Of a stretch of DNA of 64,000 nucleotides, positions 44,140 to 52,960 are shown one piece after another. The position numbers were made by a program, and so were the translations under genes. The stretch is from positions 5,339,352 to 5,403,351 of the forward strand of contig OY282376.1 of assembly GCA_958295845.1 (NCBI GenBank). The letters run 5' to 3'. Position 1 is the stretch's first letter; each line of letters opens with the position of its first letter. The notes below the pieces were generated by a model. That model was not told the origin of the DNA. It did no database searches and was given only the letters and a program-made list of their open reading frames with translations. This DNA is from Caldilineaceae bacterium (lineage in GTDB: Bacteria > Chloroflexota > Anaerolineae > Caldilineales > Caldilineaceae).

Positions 44140-44943
44140 CTATCTCATTTGGGGTCTCTGCAGAGCTGCCGCAAGCCACGCCGGCAGAGCTGCCCGAGGG
44201 TTATCTACCCAGTCCGACATAGTCTCGTCAGTCTCGGGCAGATAGGAAGCGTCCTGCCAGAATCTCGAATCCTCGGCGGATTGCTCCAGCATGTGCCGCA
44301 AGATGAATCCCGATGTCGCCAACGAATTGACTATGTCCGCCAGTGTCCAATTGAACTCAAACGTGCCACTCGTCTCATCTGCAAACGGGCCTGTTTCCCA
44401 GTAGCGCTTCGCAACCTCTATTGGTCTCATCTGGTTCTTCCAAGGCCGCTGAAAAGGATGAACATCATAGAACACATAATGTCCACCGGGGCGCAGGATG
44501 CGGTATACCTCCTCGAACACCGCTTGCAGGTCTGCAATCCAAACGAAAAAACCATTGGAGGAAAAGACGAGATCGAACCCCGAGTCTCCTATAGATTTTA
44601 GGTCGGCGGCGTCGGCTTGCACAAAGGTAATGGGTAGCTTCAACTGATGCGCTCGTTTGGCGGCTACTTCCAGTTGCCGCGCAGAAATATCTATCGATAC
44701 GACATTGGCGCCCATACCCGAAAGGGCAAACGCAACATAGTTGTCACCACTCCCAATGATGCACACGTCCTTGCCCAACATGCTACCGACGACCTCCAGC
44801 ATTAGCCCAAATGCACCACCTGCAAAAGCAAGCTCTGGCTCGTTAGCGCAACGTTGCCACAGTCCGTCTTCGTCTCGAAGACTCTCCCACACCTTGGCTG
44901 CGCCATCCCAGTGACGCCGATTCGCTTCGTGCATGTTGTTCAT
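44140..44943 (-). CDS. Class I SAM-dependent methyltransferase
   Basis: 267 residues. The Rossmann-type SAM site is visible in VCIIGSGDNYVAFALSGMGANVVSIDISARQLEVA (about residues 62-96, broken here only by the family's normal pattern), with the acidic residue SIDIS binding the ribose. Motif II is in FDLVFSSNGFFVWIADLQAVFEEVYRILRPGGHYVFYDVHP. The opening HEANRRHWDGAAKVWESLRDEDGLW is typical of the UbiE/COQ5-like group. Methyl acceptor unknown. Lone gene with low GC compared to neighbours. Confidence 0.88.
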   Translation of the reverse strand: MNNMHEANRRHWDGAAKVWESLRDEDGLWQRCANEPELAFAGGAFGLMLEVVGSMLGKDVCIIGSGDNYVAFALSGMGANVVSIDISARQLEVAAKRAHQLKLPITFVQADAADLKSIGDSGFDLVFSSNGFFVWIADLQAVFEEVYRILRPGGHYVFYDVHPFQRPWKNQMRPIEVAKRYWETGPFADETSGTFEFNWTLADIVNSLATSGFILRHMLEQSAEDSRFWQDASYLPETDETMSDWVDNPRAALPAWLAAALQRPQMR

Positions 44944-45281
44944 GGGTCAGTTTTCACCGGCGCGCGTCTGTTGGCGCCACAACCTAGCTTAAGGCCTGTC
45001 AATGGCATCGCGACACGTCGCCACTGACATGATGGCGCTGTTAGGGTTCCAGCCCGACTGTCAAGATCTGTATAGCTTCTCGGCGGGGTGCCTCCCAAGG
45101 CTATGGGGCCTGCTCACCGCACCGGATCTTCTGTGCCGGGTGCGGATGAGACGCTCGCGATCCCAGAGGAAGCATACAGGAATCCGGGACGCACCCGCGC
45201 CGATTTCACGATTGACAGTAATGCGTATATGGTATACAAGATACGCTGCATGTGCGAATTACGCAACGCGCAAGGAGTGAT
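44944..45281 (+). other. Intergenic region upstream of IclR gene
   Basis: About 340 bases; no gene seen. Contains the IclR promoter and operator candidate at 45212-45246. Confidence 0.5.
45212..45246 (+). promoter_or_regulatory. Promoter and palindromic operator of the IclR gene
   Basis: TTGACA (45212-45217) and TACAAG (45235-45240) are 17 bases apart. Across this region GCGTAT (45223-45228) and ATACGC (45241-45246) form a perfect inverted repeat, with a second inverted repeat GTATA/TATAC nested inside. This is the arrangement expected for an autoregulated repressor. Confidence 0.5.
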
Positions 45282-46064
45282 ATGCAACGGAAGCGGGGGC
45301 AGCAGCTTGTACAATCGCTGGAGCGGGGGCTGACGGCGCTGGAGATGGCGCTGGACGGCCACGTGCGCCCGTCACATGTGGCGGAGGCGCTCGGAATCGA
45401 CCGCAGCACGGCCTATCGTCTGCTGTATACGTTGATGGCGAAGGGCTATCTGCTGCAGGATGAACGCACGCGCGAGTTCACCTCGAACCCGGCCAAGTTC
45501 TTCCAACTTTACGGCAAGGTTGCGACGCTGCTGGACTGGCCGGACATTGCGGGAGACTTTCTGACAAAGCTGCGGGACGAGAGCGGCGAGACGGCCAACC
45601 TGGGCGTGCGGCAGGCCAATAACGTGATCTATATCGCGCACAAGCCGGGTCAGGCGGCGCTGAGCGTGAATTTCGCCCTGGGCACGAGCCGCCCGCTGCA
45701 CTGTTCGGCGCTGGGCAAGGCGCTGCTGGCGGCGCAGCCGGATACCGTCACGGCGGACTGGGTCGCGAGCGCTCCGCTGACCACCTACACCACCAAGACG
45801 ATCACCGAGCCTTCGCTCCTCAAGCGCCATTTGGGGACGGTGCGTACCGACGGCTATGCGGTCGACGATGAGGAGACCTTTGCCGGCGTGCGCTGCATCG
45901 CGGCGCCGATCCAGGATCATCGCCAGCAGGTGATCGCGGCCCTGGGCATCTCCGGGCCGACCACACGCATCACGCAGGAGCAGCTGCCCCATTTCGCCCA
46001 GACGGTTATGCAGGTTGCCGCGCAGCTGTCGGCTGAACTGGGCGCGCCCGTTCCTGACCTCTGA
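45282..46064 (+). CDS. IclR family transcriptional regulator
   Basis: 260-residue repressor/activator. ATG with AAGGAG upstream. N-terminal winged helix: GQQLVQSLERGLTALEMAL, then RPSHVAEALGIDRSTAYRLLYTLMAKGYL (about residues 27-60). C-terminal effector-binding domain: GVRQANNVIYIAHKPGQAALSV, GTSRPLHCSALGKALLAAQP and the canonical TDGYAVDDEETFAGVRCIAAPI. The downstream GH116-like gene starts 48 bases later in the same direction, so the regulator and the enzyme probably form one operon and respond to the sugar the enzyme releases or to its precursor. Confidence 0.94.
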   Translation: MQRKRGQQLVQSLERGLTALEMALDGHVRPSHVAEALGIDRSTAYRLLYTLMAKGYLLQDERTREFTSNPAKFFQLYGKVATLLDWPDIAGDFLTKLRDESGETANLGVRQANNVIYIAHKPGQAALSVNFALGTSRPLHCSALGKALLAAQPDTVTADWVASAPLTTYTTKTITEPSLLKRHLGTVRTDGYAVDDEETFAGVRCIAAPIQDHRQQVIAALGISGPTTRITQEQLPHFAQTVMQVAAQLSAELGAPVPDL

Positions 46065-46112
46065 TTGATATAACCCAGATAAACTGCAATCCAAATCGCT
46101 GAGGAGAGAACG

Positions 46113-48491
46113 ATGAGTGACCGACTCTTTCCGCCCCACCTGCTGCATGCCAGCTGGCGCACTTTCGAGGCGGCCGGCTATGCGGAGCCCGTCACCGGCA
46201 TTGTCTACCGCGGCGAGCCGCGGCCCACGTGCGGCATGCCGCTGGGCGGGCTGGATACCGGCTGCATCGATGTGGAACCGAACGGGATGTTCGGCTACAG
46301 CACGATCTTCAACCACCTGGTGGAGCCGCGGGCGCTGCTGAATTTGCCGATGCTGGGGCTGGCCTGTCAGGGCGAAGACGGCACAGAGGGCGCGTGGATA
46401 TTGGTTTCGGACACGCTGGGCAAGCGTGACACGCCGCGGCCGAGCCAGAGCGCGGTGACCTTTCCGCCGACCGATTACGCGCCGCTGTTTGACGAGATCG
46501 GCCTTGCGGGCGCGGCGATCGCCGACTCGATCGACTATTGGGGCCACTATCCGATTGTGGACATGGAGTTCAACTGCGCGGCCCCGGTCAAGGTGGGTGT
46601 GCGGGCGTGGTCGCCGTTCATACCCGGCGACACGGAGGTTTCGATGGCGCCGGGCGCGGTATTTGAGATTCATCTGCGCAACCCGGAGGACGCTGCACAG
46701 AGCGGGACGCTGGTATTCAACTTTCCCGGCTTCGGGCCGCAGGAGGGGATACGGCGGGAGCCGTTAACGGGCCCGTTGCAGGGGGTGCTGGTGGAGAGCG
46801 GGCGGCAGGGCGATGGCTGGGAGATGGCCTATGTGCTGGCCGTGGTGGACGGGGACGCGGCGGTGGCAGACGGCGGCGCGCTCAATGCGGACAAGGGGAC
46901 GTGGAGTCGGATCACCGATGAACTCCCCGCGCCTTCGCCGCAGGATAGCGGCGCGTCGCTGGCGATCCCGTTCGAGCTGGATGCGGGCGCGAGCCAGACG
47001 GTGCGGGTGGTCCTGGCCTGGCATGCGCCGCACTGGCGCGCGGGCGGTGCGCCCTCGCACGAGGATACTGAACTCTTTACGCATATGTACGCGCGCCACT
47101 ATGCGGACGCGCTGTCCACCGCCCGTTTTCTGGCCGGCAACCACGAGCAGCTTCTGGAGCGGGTGATCGCATGGCAGGAGGCCCTGTACGGCGCGGAGGA
47201 GGTGCCGGGCTGGCTGGCCGACGCGCTGATCAACAACCTGCATCTGGTCCCGGAGTGCAGCATCTGGGGCCAGGCGCAGCCGCCGATCGGGGACTGGTGC
47301 GGGGAGGAGGACGGGCTGTTCGGGCTGAACGAGTGCCCGCGCGGCTGCCCGCAGATCGAGTGTCTGCCGTGCAGCTTCTACGGCAACATCCCGCTAGTCT
47401 ACTTCTTCCCGGAGGCGGCGCTGTCGACGCTGCGGGGCTACAAGGCGTACCAGTTTGAAGACGGGCGGCCGCCGTGGATCTTCGGCGGCATTACGGCGAC
47501 GGAGGAGGCGAACCGGCCCGGCTATGGCCTGAGCGCGCCGGACGTGGGCTACCAGACGGTGCTGAACGGCGCCTGCTACGTCATCATGGTCGACCGTTAC
47601 TGGCAGGTGTCGGGCGATGACGCGGTGCTGGCCGAGTTCTGGGACTCGCTCAAGCGCTGCAACGACTTTTCGATGAGTCTGCGTCCGGCCTATGGCATGG
47701 CGCAGGTGATGGCGATGCCGACGCCGGGCACCGATACGCACGGGCTGGGCGATACGGAGTGGTTCGAGGCGCCGGAACCGGGCTGGAAGGGTTACGTGAC
47801 CCATGCCGGCGGCGTGCGCATGGCGCAGGTGCAGATCATGCGGCGGATGGCGGAGGCGATGGGTGACGAGGACTACCGGGCGCGCTGCGACGCGTGGCTG
47901 GAGGCGGGCGCGGCGGCGTTGGAGGAGCATCTATGGGCGGGCGACTACTATCTGAACTTCAACGAGCCGGAGACGGGGCAAAAGTCCGACCTGATCTTCG
48001 GGTACCAGCTGGACGGGCAGTGGGTGACGGACTGGCACGGGGTGGCGGGCGCGTTCCCACCGGCGCGGGTGGAGAGGACGCTGCAGACGGTGGCGGAGAA
48101 CAACTGCGCGCTGAGCCAGTCGGGCGCGGTCAACTATGCAACGGCGGAGGGTGAGCCGGCCAAGGTGGGCGGCTACGGCACCTTCAGCTATTTCCCGCCG
48201 GAGCTGTACATGCTGGCGATGACGTACATGTATAACGGGCAGCAGGCGTTTGGCCGCGATCTGCTGCGGCGCTGCCTGGACAACATCAGCTGCCGCTGGG
48301 GCTATACGTGGGACGCGCCCAACACGGTGCGCGGGGACGCGGACACGGGACAGCGCGCGTTCGGGGCGGATTATTATCAGAATATGATGCTGTGGGCGGC
48401 GCCGGCGGCGCTTCTGAACGAGGATTTGACGGGGCCGATGCAGGCGGGGGGGTTGGTTGCGCGGGTGATTGAGGCGGGGCGGGGGGTTTAA
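46113..48491 (+). CDS. GH116-type beta-glucosidase/glucosylceramidase-like enzyme
   Basis: A 792-residue protein. The N-terminal domain contains CGMPLGGLDTGCIDVEPNG (about residue 43), a signature of GH116 (non-lysosomal glucosylceramidase-type) enzymes, followed by VGVRAWSPFIPGD. The catalytic helical domain has NECPRGCPQIECLPCSFYGNIP near residue 410, with acidic residues around the place of the nucleophile, and ADTGQRAFGADYYQNMMLW near the end. No signal peptide, so cytoplasmic, on imported substrates. Companion of the IclR regulator. The usual GH116 motif order is preserved; detailed specificity is unknown. Confidence 0.82.
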   Translation: MSDRLFPPHLLHASWRTFEAAGYAEPVTGIVYRGEPRPTCGMPLGGLDTGCIDVEPNGMFGYSTIFNHLVEPRALLNLPMLGLACQGEDGTEGAWILVSDTLGKRDTPRPSQSAVTFPPTDYAPLFDEIGLAGAAIADSIDYWGHYPIVDMEFNCAAPVKVGVRAWSPFIPGDTEVSMAPGAVFEIHLRNPEDAAQSGTLVFNFPGFGPQEGIRREPLTGPLQGVLVESGRQGDGWEMAYVLAVVDGDAAVADGGALNADKGTWSRITDELPAPSPQDSGASLAIPFELDAGASQTVRVVLAWHAPHWRAGGAPSHEDTELFTHMYARHYADALSTARFLAGNHEQLLERVIAWQEALYGAEEVPGWLADALINNLHLVPECSIWGQAQPPIGDWCGEEDGLFGLNECPRGCPQIECLPCSFYGNIPLVYFFPEAALSTLRGYKAYQFEDGRPPWIFGGITATEEANRPGYGLSAPDVGYQTVLNGACYVIMVDRYWQVSGDDAVLAEFWDSLKRCNDFSMSLRPAYGMAQVMAMPTPGTDTHGLGDTEWFEAPEPGWKGYVTHAGGVRMAQVQIMRRMAEAMGDEDYRARCDAWLEAGAAALEEHLWAGDYYLNFNEPETGQKSDLIFGYQLDGQWVTDWHGVAGAFPPARVERTLQTVAENNCALSQSGAVNYATAEGEPAKVGGYGTFSYFPPELYMLAMTYMYNGQQAFGRDLLRRCLDNISCRWGYTWDAPNTVRGDADTGQRAFGADYYQNMMLWAAPAALLNEDLTGPMQAGGLVARVIEAGRGV

Positions 48492-48811
48492 TTTCTTGTT
48501 TCTGGCTTAGAGTTATTCGTGACCGCGACGTGCGAACTGGTTATGCGATTATTCGCGCTGGCAGCATGTCTAAGATCGTAAACCGCCTCTTCAAAGCCGT
48601 CATCTTCGTCACCCGGCCACGTGCCAAACAGAACCTGCACATCAGTCAATGGTTGTACGTTCTGCGCGCGCGCCAGTTCTTCCAGGGCGGGAGATTCCCA
48701 AAAAATGTCTGCGACTGGACCCTCCTGGCGAACAGGTGACTCGGACGAAGGGGCTTGTATTCGGGTTGCTGGCGTCGCCTGTCCTCTTTCGCCAACCGGC
48801 GTCTGTGGCAT
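48488..48811 (-). CDS. Small antitoxin-like protein
   Basis: 107 residues. The middle part FWESPALEELARAQNVQPLTDVQVLFG then WPGDEDDGFEEAVYDLR resembles small antitoxin-type proteins of the LEELAxxQGV..WPEDE.D.F pattern that often accompany PIN or other toxins. Here no toxin gene is adjacent, and N- and C-terminal parts are not family-like, so it may be a fusion relic or an orphan. AAAGAG precedes the ATG by 9 bases. It converges with and overlaps the stop of the GH116-like gene. Confidence 0.45.
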   Translation of the reverse strand: MPQTPVGERGQATPATRIQAPSSESPVRQEGPVADIFWESPALEELARAQNVQPLTDVQVLFGTWPGDEDDGFEEAVYDLRHAASANNRITSSHVAVTNNSKPETRN

Positions 48812-49284
48812 TGCTGTTCGCTCTTTATGTTTGCGAGGCGGACAAGAGATTACCAAGAATTTAGTGAGAGTTGCCCGCTTTTTGCCGAGAGATTTAGATC
48901 ACTATTGTTGATTCGTTGCTATGGCGCTTGTCCTATGAGCAGACCCTGTGGGCAAGGGCGACGTACCATGGGTCTGGTTGCGCGGATATTTTAGCACATG
49001 TTCTTGGGGAGTGCAGGCGGGGTGAGAGTCTAGTTGGATTCAAAATGGGTTGGCCCAAGGGATGACGATTTGCAGGATTGCTGTAGCACGGTGTCAGTGC
49101 CGTCCATCTGCAGTGCCTATTCGGAGCAAGCCTTGCCTGCCTTGTTTCTCTTTCGGAATTGGCTGCGATTGGGGATTTGGCGAACCGTGTTTGGGCACGG
49201 GTGAAGAGGAGCGAGGAGAGAGATACTTTGGCCCGCCTCGCTTTGGGGCGCGAATTGGCTGTGGCTGAGTAGATACCCAGAAAC
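48812..49284. other. Intergenic region, no gene seen
   Basis: About 470 bases. No recognisable gene. The right end (from about 49269) is the start of a segment duplicated from 62.37 kb. Confidence 0.45.
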
Positions 49285-49291
49285 TGACAAC

Positions 49292-49490
49292 CTACGAAGC
49301 GTAGCCGTCCCGGTTTTGCTTGCGCCAGTCCGGCAGATAGCCGCGCTCGCTGGCGAAGCCGTAGGAGGGGCCGAACTGGCTGGGGTGGGACCAAGGCCAG
49401 GCCTGGCCGCCGATGATGCGGTAGTCGTCGCCCTTGCCGCAGAGCCAGTAAAACATGTGGGCGACGTAGCGCGCCTGGTCGTGCATAAAC
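49292..49490 (-). pseudogene. PhyH family protein, C-terminal fragment
   Basis: 64 codons with DQARYVAHMFYWLCGKGDDYRI, QAWPWSHPSQFGPSYGFASERGYLPDWRKQNRDGYAS and a stop. About 215 bases (49271-49486) are nearly identical to 62377-62590, including the flanking CCCAGAAACTGACAAC. The catalytic core and the iron-binding His residues are absent, so this cannot be an enzyme. Duplicated and truncated copy of the gene at 62.4 kb. Confidence 0.85.
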
Positions 49491-49917
49491 TCGGGGGGTG
49501 TCGCCCAGGATCTGTGCTCCGGCGTTGTGGATCGCCGCTTCTTCGCGCTCTTTCAGGTCGCGGAAGACGGAGCGCGTGTTTTCGTTCCCCTCACTTGCAA
49601 TCGGAATCGGGGCGGCGCGCGCCACGCGGGCGCGCCCGGGCTGGTCTTCGTCAGCTCGCAGGCCGTTGCCACACCCTCCACCTGCGCCTGCGCGAGATCA
49701 GTGGCGCGAGACGGATCCGGCAGACGCGTCGGCGAAGAGGGAGAAAAATCCCCTTTGACAAACATAATAAATTATATATAGTTACCATTATGATCCCAAC
49801 TTGGCGATGAGGTCCATGCTCTAACAACCTACTTTTTCCCACTACCCTTTTTCCTCAGCAGAGACACTTCGTGCAGGGCGTAACGCTAACCGGCCTGACA
49901 GGGCAAGGAGAGCGCAT
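49491..49917. other. Intergenic region with possible coding remnant
   Basis: Upstream of the PhyH fragment the minus strand reads VFRDLKEREEAAIHNAGAQI in one frame, perhaps a relic of another gene that I do not recognise. The right part is the upstream region of the Gfo gene at 49.9 kb, with GGAGAGCGC as ribosome site. Confidence 0.35.
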
Positions 49918-51003
49918 ATGAGTAAACCGTTGCGGGCGGGTTTGATCGGTTGTGGCGGCGTTGCCGGGGCGCACATGCGGGCATACCGTCAGCTCGGGGG
50001 TGTGGAGGTCGCGGCCGCCGCGGAGATCATTCCGGATCGTCTCCAATCATTTGGCGATGAATGGGGTATCGAGGACCTCTACCTTGATTACGAGGTCATG
50101 TTGGAGCAGGAAACGCTGGACATCGTCAGTGTCTGCACACCGCCCTTCGCCCACTGTGCTCCGACTATCGCTGCGGCCGAGGCCGGTGTGCGGGGCATCT
50201 TCTGTGAGAAGCCGATGGCCATGGATCTGGCCGAGGCCGATCGGATGCTCGAAGCCTGTGAGCGGACTGGGACGCTGCTCCAGATCGACCACATCTACCG
50301 CTTCGAGCGCAATTTCCGCCAGGCGAAGGCAATGGTGGAGGCCGGCGCAATCGGTGATCTGCTCGTGATTTCGGGAAAGTGCGTAGGGCCTCCGCGCAGC
50401 CCCGAAGGCTATGCCGGACAGTACCGGCTGAATGGCGGCGGTTGGATGATGGCCCAGGGCACTCACCTCTTCGATCTGTTCCGCTACTATGCCGGGGATC
50501 CTGTCTGGTGCCTGGCCAATGTCGAGCGCTGGCGCCCTGACGTAGACATCGAAGATGCTGCCACCGGTCTTTTCGGACTGCAAAGCGGTGTCAAGGCATT
50601 CTTCGAAGTAAGCGGCAACCGCGCGGACCGTACCTTTGCATTCATGGCCGAATTCGAAGGCGTGAAGGGCCGGCTGCACCTCTCCGACGGGGTGGACAGG
50701 TTTCACTTCTATCAATGGACGGCGGGACACACGCCTGACGACTGGCGGCCTGTCGAGACGGTCGTGGCGGATCCTATCGCAGATGTTCTCCAGGACTTCC
50801 TGAGCGCCGTTGTGGATGATCGTGAGCCAGAATCCAACGGACGGGAAGGACGGGCCGCCCTGGAGATGATCATGGCCGTCTTCGAGTCCCAACGACAGGG
50901 CGTGGCTTGTATTAACTTTCCGCTGGCAATCGGGGAAAACCCGCTGGCTCTGATGAATGAAGAAGGCACACTGTCTACGCTTGCTAAGGACCCTATTCGC
51001 TGA
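49918..51003 (+). CDS. Gfo/Idh/MocA family oxidoreductase
   Basis: 361 residues, first gene of the 49.9-62.3 kb cluster; AAGGAGAG before the ATG. LRAGLIGCGGVAGAHMRAYRQLG is the dinucleotide site, AAEIIPDRLQSFGDEWG follows, and GIFCEKPMAMDLAEADRML carries the EKP active-site Lys (about residue 95). The C-terminal domain has LNGGGWMMAQGTHLFDLFRYYAGDP with the conserved His and Asp. Probably oxidises a sugar or sugar alcohol at one hydroxyl. FAH hydrolase follows 30 bases on. Confidence 0.92.
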   Translation: MSKPLRAGLIGCGGVAGAHMRAYRQLGGVEVAAAAEIIPDRLQSFGDEWGIEDLYLDYEVMLEQETLDIVSVCTPPFAHCAPTIAAAEAGVRGIFCEKPMAMDLAEADRMLEACERTGTLLQIDHIYRFERNFRQAKAMVEAGAIGDLLVISGKCVGPPRSPEGYAGQYRLNGGGWMMAQGTHLFDLFRYYAGDPVWCLANVERWRPDVDIEDAATGLFGLQSGVKAFFEVSGNRADRTFAFMAEFEGVKGRLHLSDGVDRFHFYQWTAGHTPDDWRPVETVVADPIADVLQDFLSAVVDDREPESNGREGRAALEMIMAVFESQRQGVACINFPLAIGENPLALMNEEGTLSTLAKDPIR

Positions 51004-51032
51004 TTGCGCAGCACGTCAGGAGGACACCTAAC

Positions 51033-51929
51033 ATGAAGCTCGCTCTATTTGCTTTCGGCCAGGAAGATCATGTGGGCATCGTTGAACAGGATGGCATCTT
51101 CGATCTCTCGCGCGCGATGCAGGCATACGATCTGTTCAACAAGAACACCCAGACAGCGCCGGTGACCAGCATTCATGAGATGTTGGACAGGAATATGGTC
51201 AGTTCGGCGGTCATCGAACCGGTGGTGGACTTTATTGACCGGCACAACCTGCGGCAGGCTCTGACAGTTCCCGCCGGGGCACCTGATCATCCATTGCGGG
51301 CGCCCATCAAGCGGCCAGGAAAGATCATTGCCCTCGGCGGCAACTACTCCTTCGAAGGCTATCCGGACCCTGAAGAGCCACCCTTCTTCTTCAAGGTCGC
51401 GACCTCTGTTATCGGACCGGATGAGCCAATCATTTACAAGAAAATCATGAAACGGGTAGAGCCGGAGATCGAGCTGGCCGCGGTGATCGGCAGCCGTGCG
51501 AGCGATGTACCCGAACAGGAAGCGATGCAGTATGTGGCCGGCTATACGGTGTTGAACGATGTTACGGCCCGCGATCTGCAGGATGCCGCATGGGATATCC
51601 AACGTCCCTGGGAATATACCAAGAGCATAGATACCTTCACGCCCGTCGGCCCGTACCTGGTCCTGCCCGAAGCGGTGAGCGATCCGCACGACCTGGCGAT
51701 GATCATGCGAGTCAATGACGAGGTCGTGGCCGAAGCCAGCACCAACACGATGTTGTTCCGGATTCCGTTCCTGGTCGAGTACCTCAGCCAGTACATGACG
51801 TTGGAACCGGGCGACATCATTGCGACGGGAACGCCGGCCCATCCGGAGGCGCTGCACCCCGGCGACGTGGTTGAACTGGAAGTGGCTGAGGTTGGCGTGT
51901 TGCGGAATCCTATCGTGGCCGAAGGTTGA
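51033..51929 (+). CDS. Fumarylacetoacetate hydrolase (FAH) family protein
   Basis: 298 residues, CAGGAGGACACC ribosome site. The FAH fold region begins PGKIIALGGNYSFEGYPDPEEPPFFFKV. Metal ligands: Glu pair in VEPEIELAAVIG and Asp in VLNDVTARDLQDA; the substrate-binding segments SIDTFTPVGPYLV and TLEPGDIIATGTPAH are complete. FAH members hydrolyse or hydrate beta-diketo or 2-keto-3-deoxy acids (for example 2,4-diketo-3-deoxyfuconate hydrolase). Stands right after a sugar dehydrogenase. A role late in acid-sugar breakdown is the best guess. Confidence 0.92.
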   Translation: MKLALFAFGQEDHVGIVEQDGIFDLSRAMQAYDLFNKNTQTAPVTSIHEMLDRNMVSSAVIEPVVDFIDRHNLRQALTVPAGAPDHPLRAPIKRPGKIIALGGNYSFEGYPDPEEPPFFFKVATSVIGPDEPIIYKKIMKRVEPEIELAAVIGSRASDVPEQEAMQYVAGYTVLNDVTARDLQDAAWDIQRPWEYTKSIDTFTPVGPYLVLPEAVSDPHDLAMIMRVNDEVVAEASTNTMLFRIPFLVEYLSQYMTLEPGDIIATGTPAHPEALHPGDVVELEVAEVGVLRNPIVAEG

Positions 51930-51942
51930 TAAGGAGGCCCTA

Positions 51943-52578
51943 GTGAGCAGCGAAAGAACGTCTCTATCGCCAGCAGTTATTCCCTGGGTCAACGCGGCCA
52001 CGGCGGCGGCTACCGGGCCGGCGTCGCGTATATTGGGGCTGGAGTGTGGCTTTGTGTGGACCACCTGGGCGGTCCTCGAAGGCCGACAGCTTGTTGACGG
52101 CGGCGTGTTTCTGAGCGACGACTACCTGGAGCCGGCCGACATCAACGCCATGACGCGCACCGAACTGGTGACCCGTCGATTGTACGGCATGCATCTCGGC
52201 CTCGTGCGTCTGCTGGACAGATACTCGCCGCTGTGCGTGGCCGATTGGAGCCCAAACCCTTACTTGAGTGACAACAAGAGGGCGGAGGACCATCTGGAAT
52301 TTACCTATCGGCACGGGCAGAGCCAGGGGATGATCAAGAATCTCTGCTTTCAGCGGGGTCTGACCGTGTTGGGTGTGCAGGCTGCGAAAGCTACGCAGGC
52401 GGTGACCGGCGATCTTGAATCCTCCCGCGCCGCGGTGGAGGCTGAGCTGATGGAGAGGCTCGTGGTGTCGGAATTCACCGCGCGCGAGTTCAACATGGAC
52501 GACGGCCGCACGATCAGCGACAACTGCGCCGGCGCTCTCGCCATAGCCTATGCCGCTCAGGTCCAGTTACGAGAATAG
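51943..52578 (+). CDS. RuvC-like RNase H-fold protein with degenerate active site
   Basis: 211 residues from GTG with AAGGAGG 7 bases upstream, 13 bases after the FAH stop. It aligns by eye to RuvC over the whole length: SRILGLECGFVWTTWAVLEG (residues 28-47) against RuvC's first strand IxGIDPG, YSPLCVADWSP near residue 100 against the second acidic strand, GLTVLGVQAAKATQAVTGDLESSRAAVEAELM against the ExVKxxVxG.G.A.K..VQ.MV region, and SDNCAGALAIAYAA at the end against DAADALAIAI. The first Asp is Glu34, the second Glu is Asp101, and the two C-terminal Asp residues are replaced (Asn194, Gly197; Asp193 shifted). So it is either an inactive RuvC-fold protein or an enzyme with a rearranged site. 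Its job in a catabolic operon is unknown. Confidence 0.6.
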   Translation: MSSERTSLSPAVIPWVNAATAAATGPASRILGLECGFVWTTWAVLEGRQLVDGGVFLSDDYLEPADINAMTRTELVTRRLYGMHLGLVRLLDRYSPLCVADWSPNPYLSDNKRAEDHLEFTYRHGQSQGMIKNLCFQRGLTVLGVQAAKATQAVTGDLESSRAAVEAELMERLVVSEFTAREFNMDDGRTISDNCAGALAIAYAAQVQLRE

Positions 52579-52960
52579 CTCTACCTACTGTCTGTTCAAG
52601 CTGCCGATACAGAGAGAGTTGAAACCGTGCCAAGGCATGCAATCGCAATTCAGACCGGTAGAGATACGTCTGCGAAAGCAGATCTTAGCCGGGGGCTGAA
52701 CGCTCATTGGGAGCAGGGCCGCCAGCCCAGCGAACGTCTGGATTCCGGAGTGCTCACCCCGATCTCGCTCAGCCCTGATTGCCGGCCGGGATAGAAGGCA
52801 TTCAGCCCGGCGCCTGGCAAGGGCACGAACTATCGCGGAAGTGGGAAGCATGGCAGCGCCGGCAATGCCGGCAAAGGAGGTAGCCAATGCGACAAGCTCA
52901 AGCACTGTTATTCCTCGGTATCAGCCGGATGATTTCCACGTAGTGGAAGGGAGAACAGAA
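52579..52960 (+). other. Leader region of ABC operon 3 with short ORF
   Basis: 380 bases without a long gene. At 52887-52943 lies an 18-codon ORF with a strong ribosome site (see separate entry). Otherwise nothing is recognised. Confidence 0.5.
52887..52943 (+). CDS. Possible leader peptide
   Basis: ATG with AAAGGAGG 7 bases upstream starts an 18-residue reading, MRQAQALLFLGISRMIST, ending in TAG 17 bases before the binding-protein ATG. The ribosome site is stronger than that of most genes here. It may be a leader peptide coupled to translation of the binding protein, or chance. Confidence 0.35.
   Translation: MRQAQALLFLGISRMIST

Noticed and set aside
45372..46673. 433-codon minus-strand frame across the IclR gene
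   Set aside because: Arg/His-rich shadow of the IclR and GH116-like genes.
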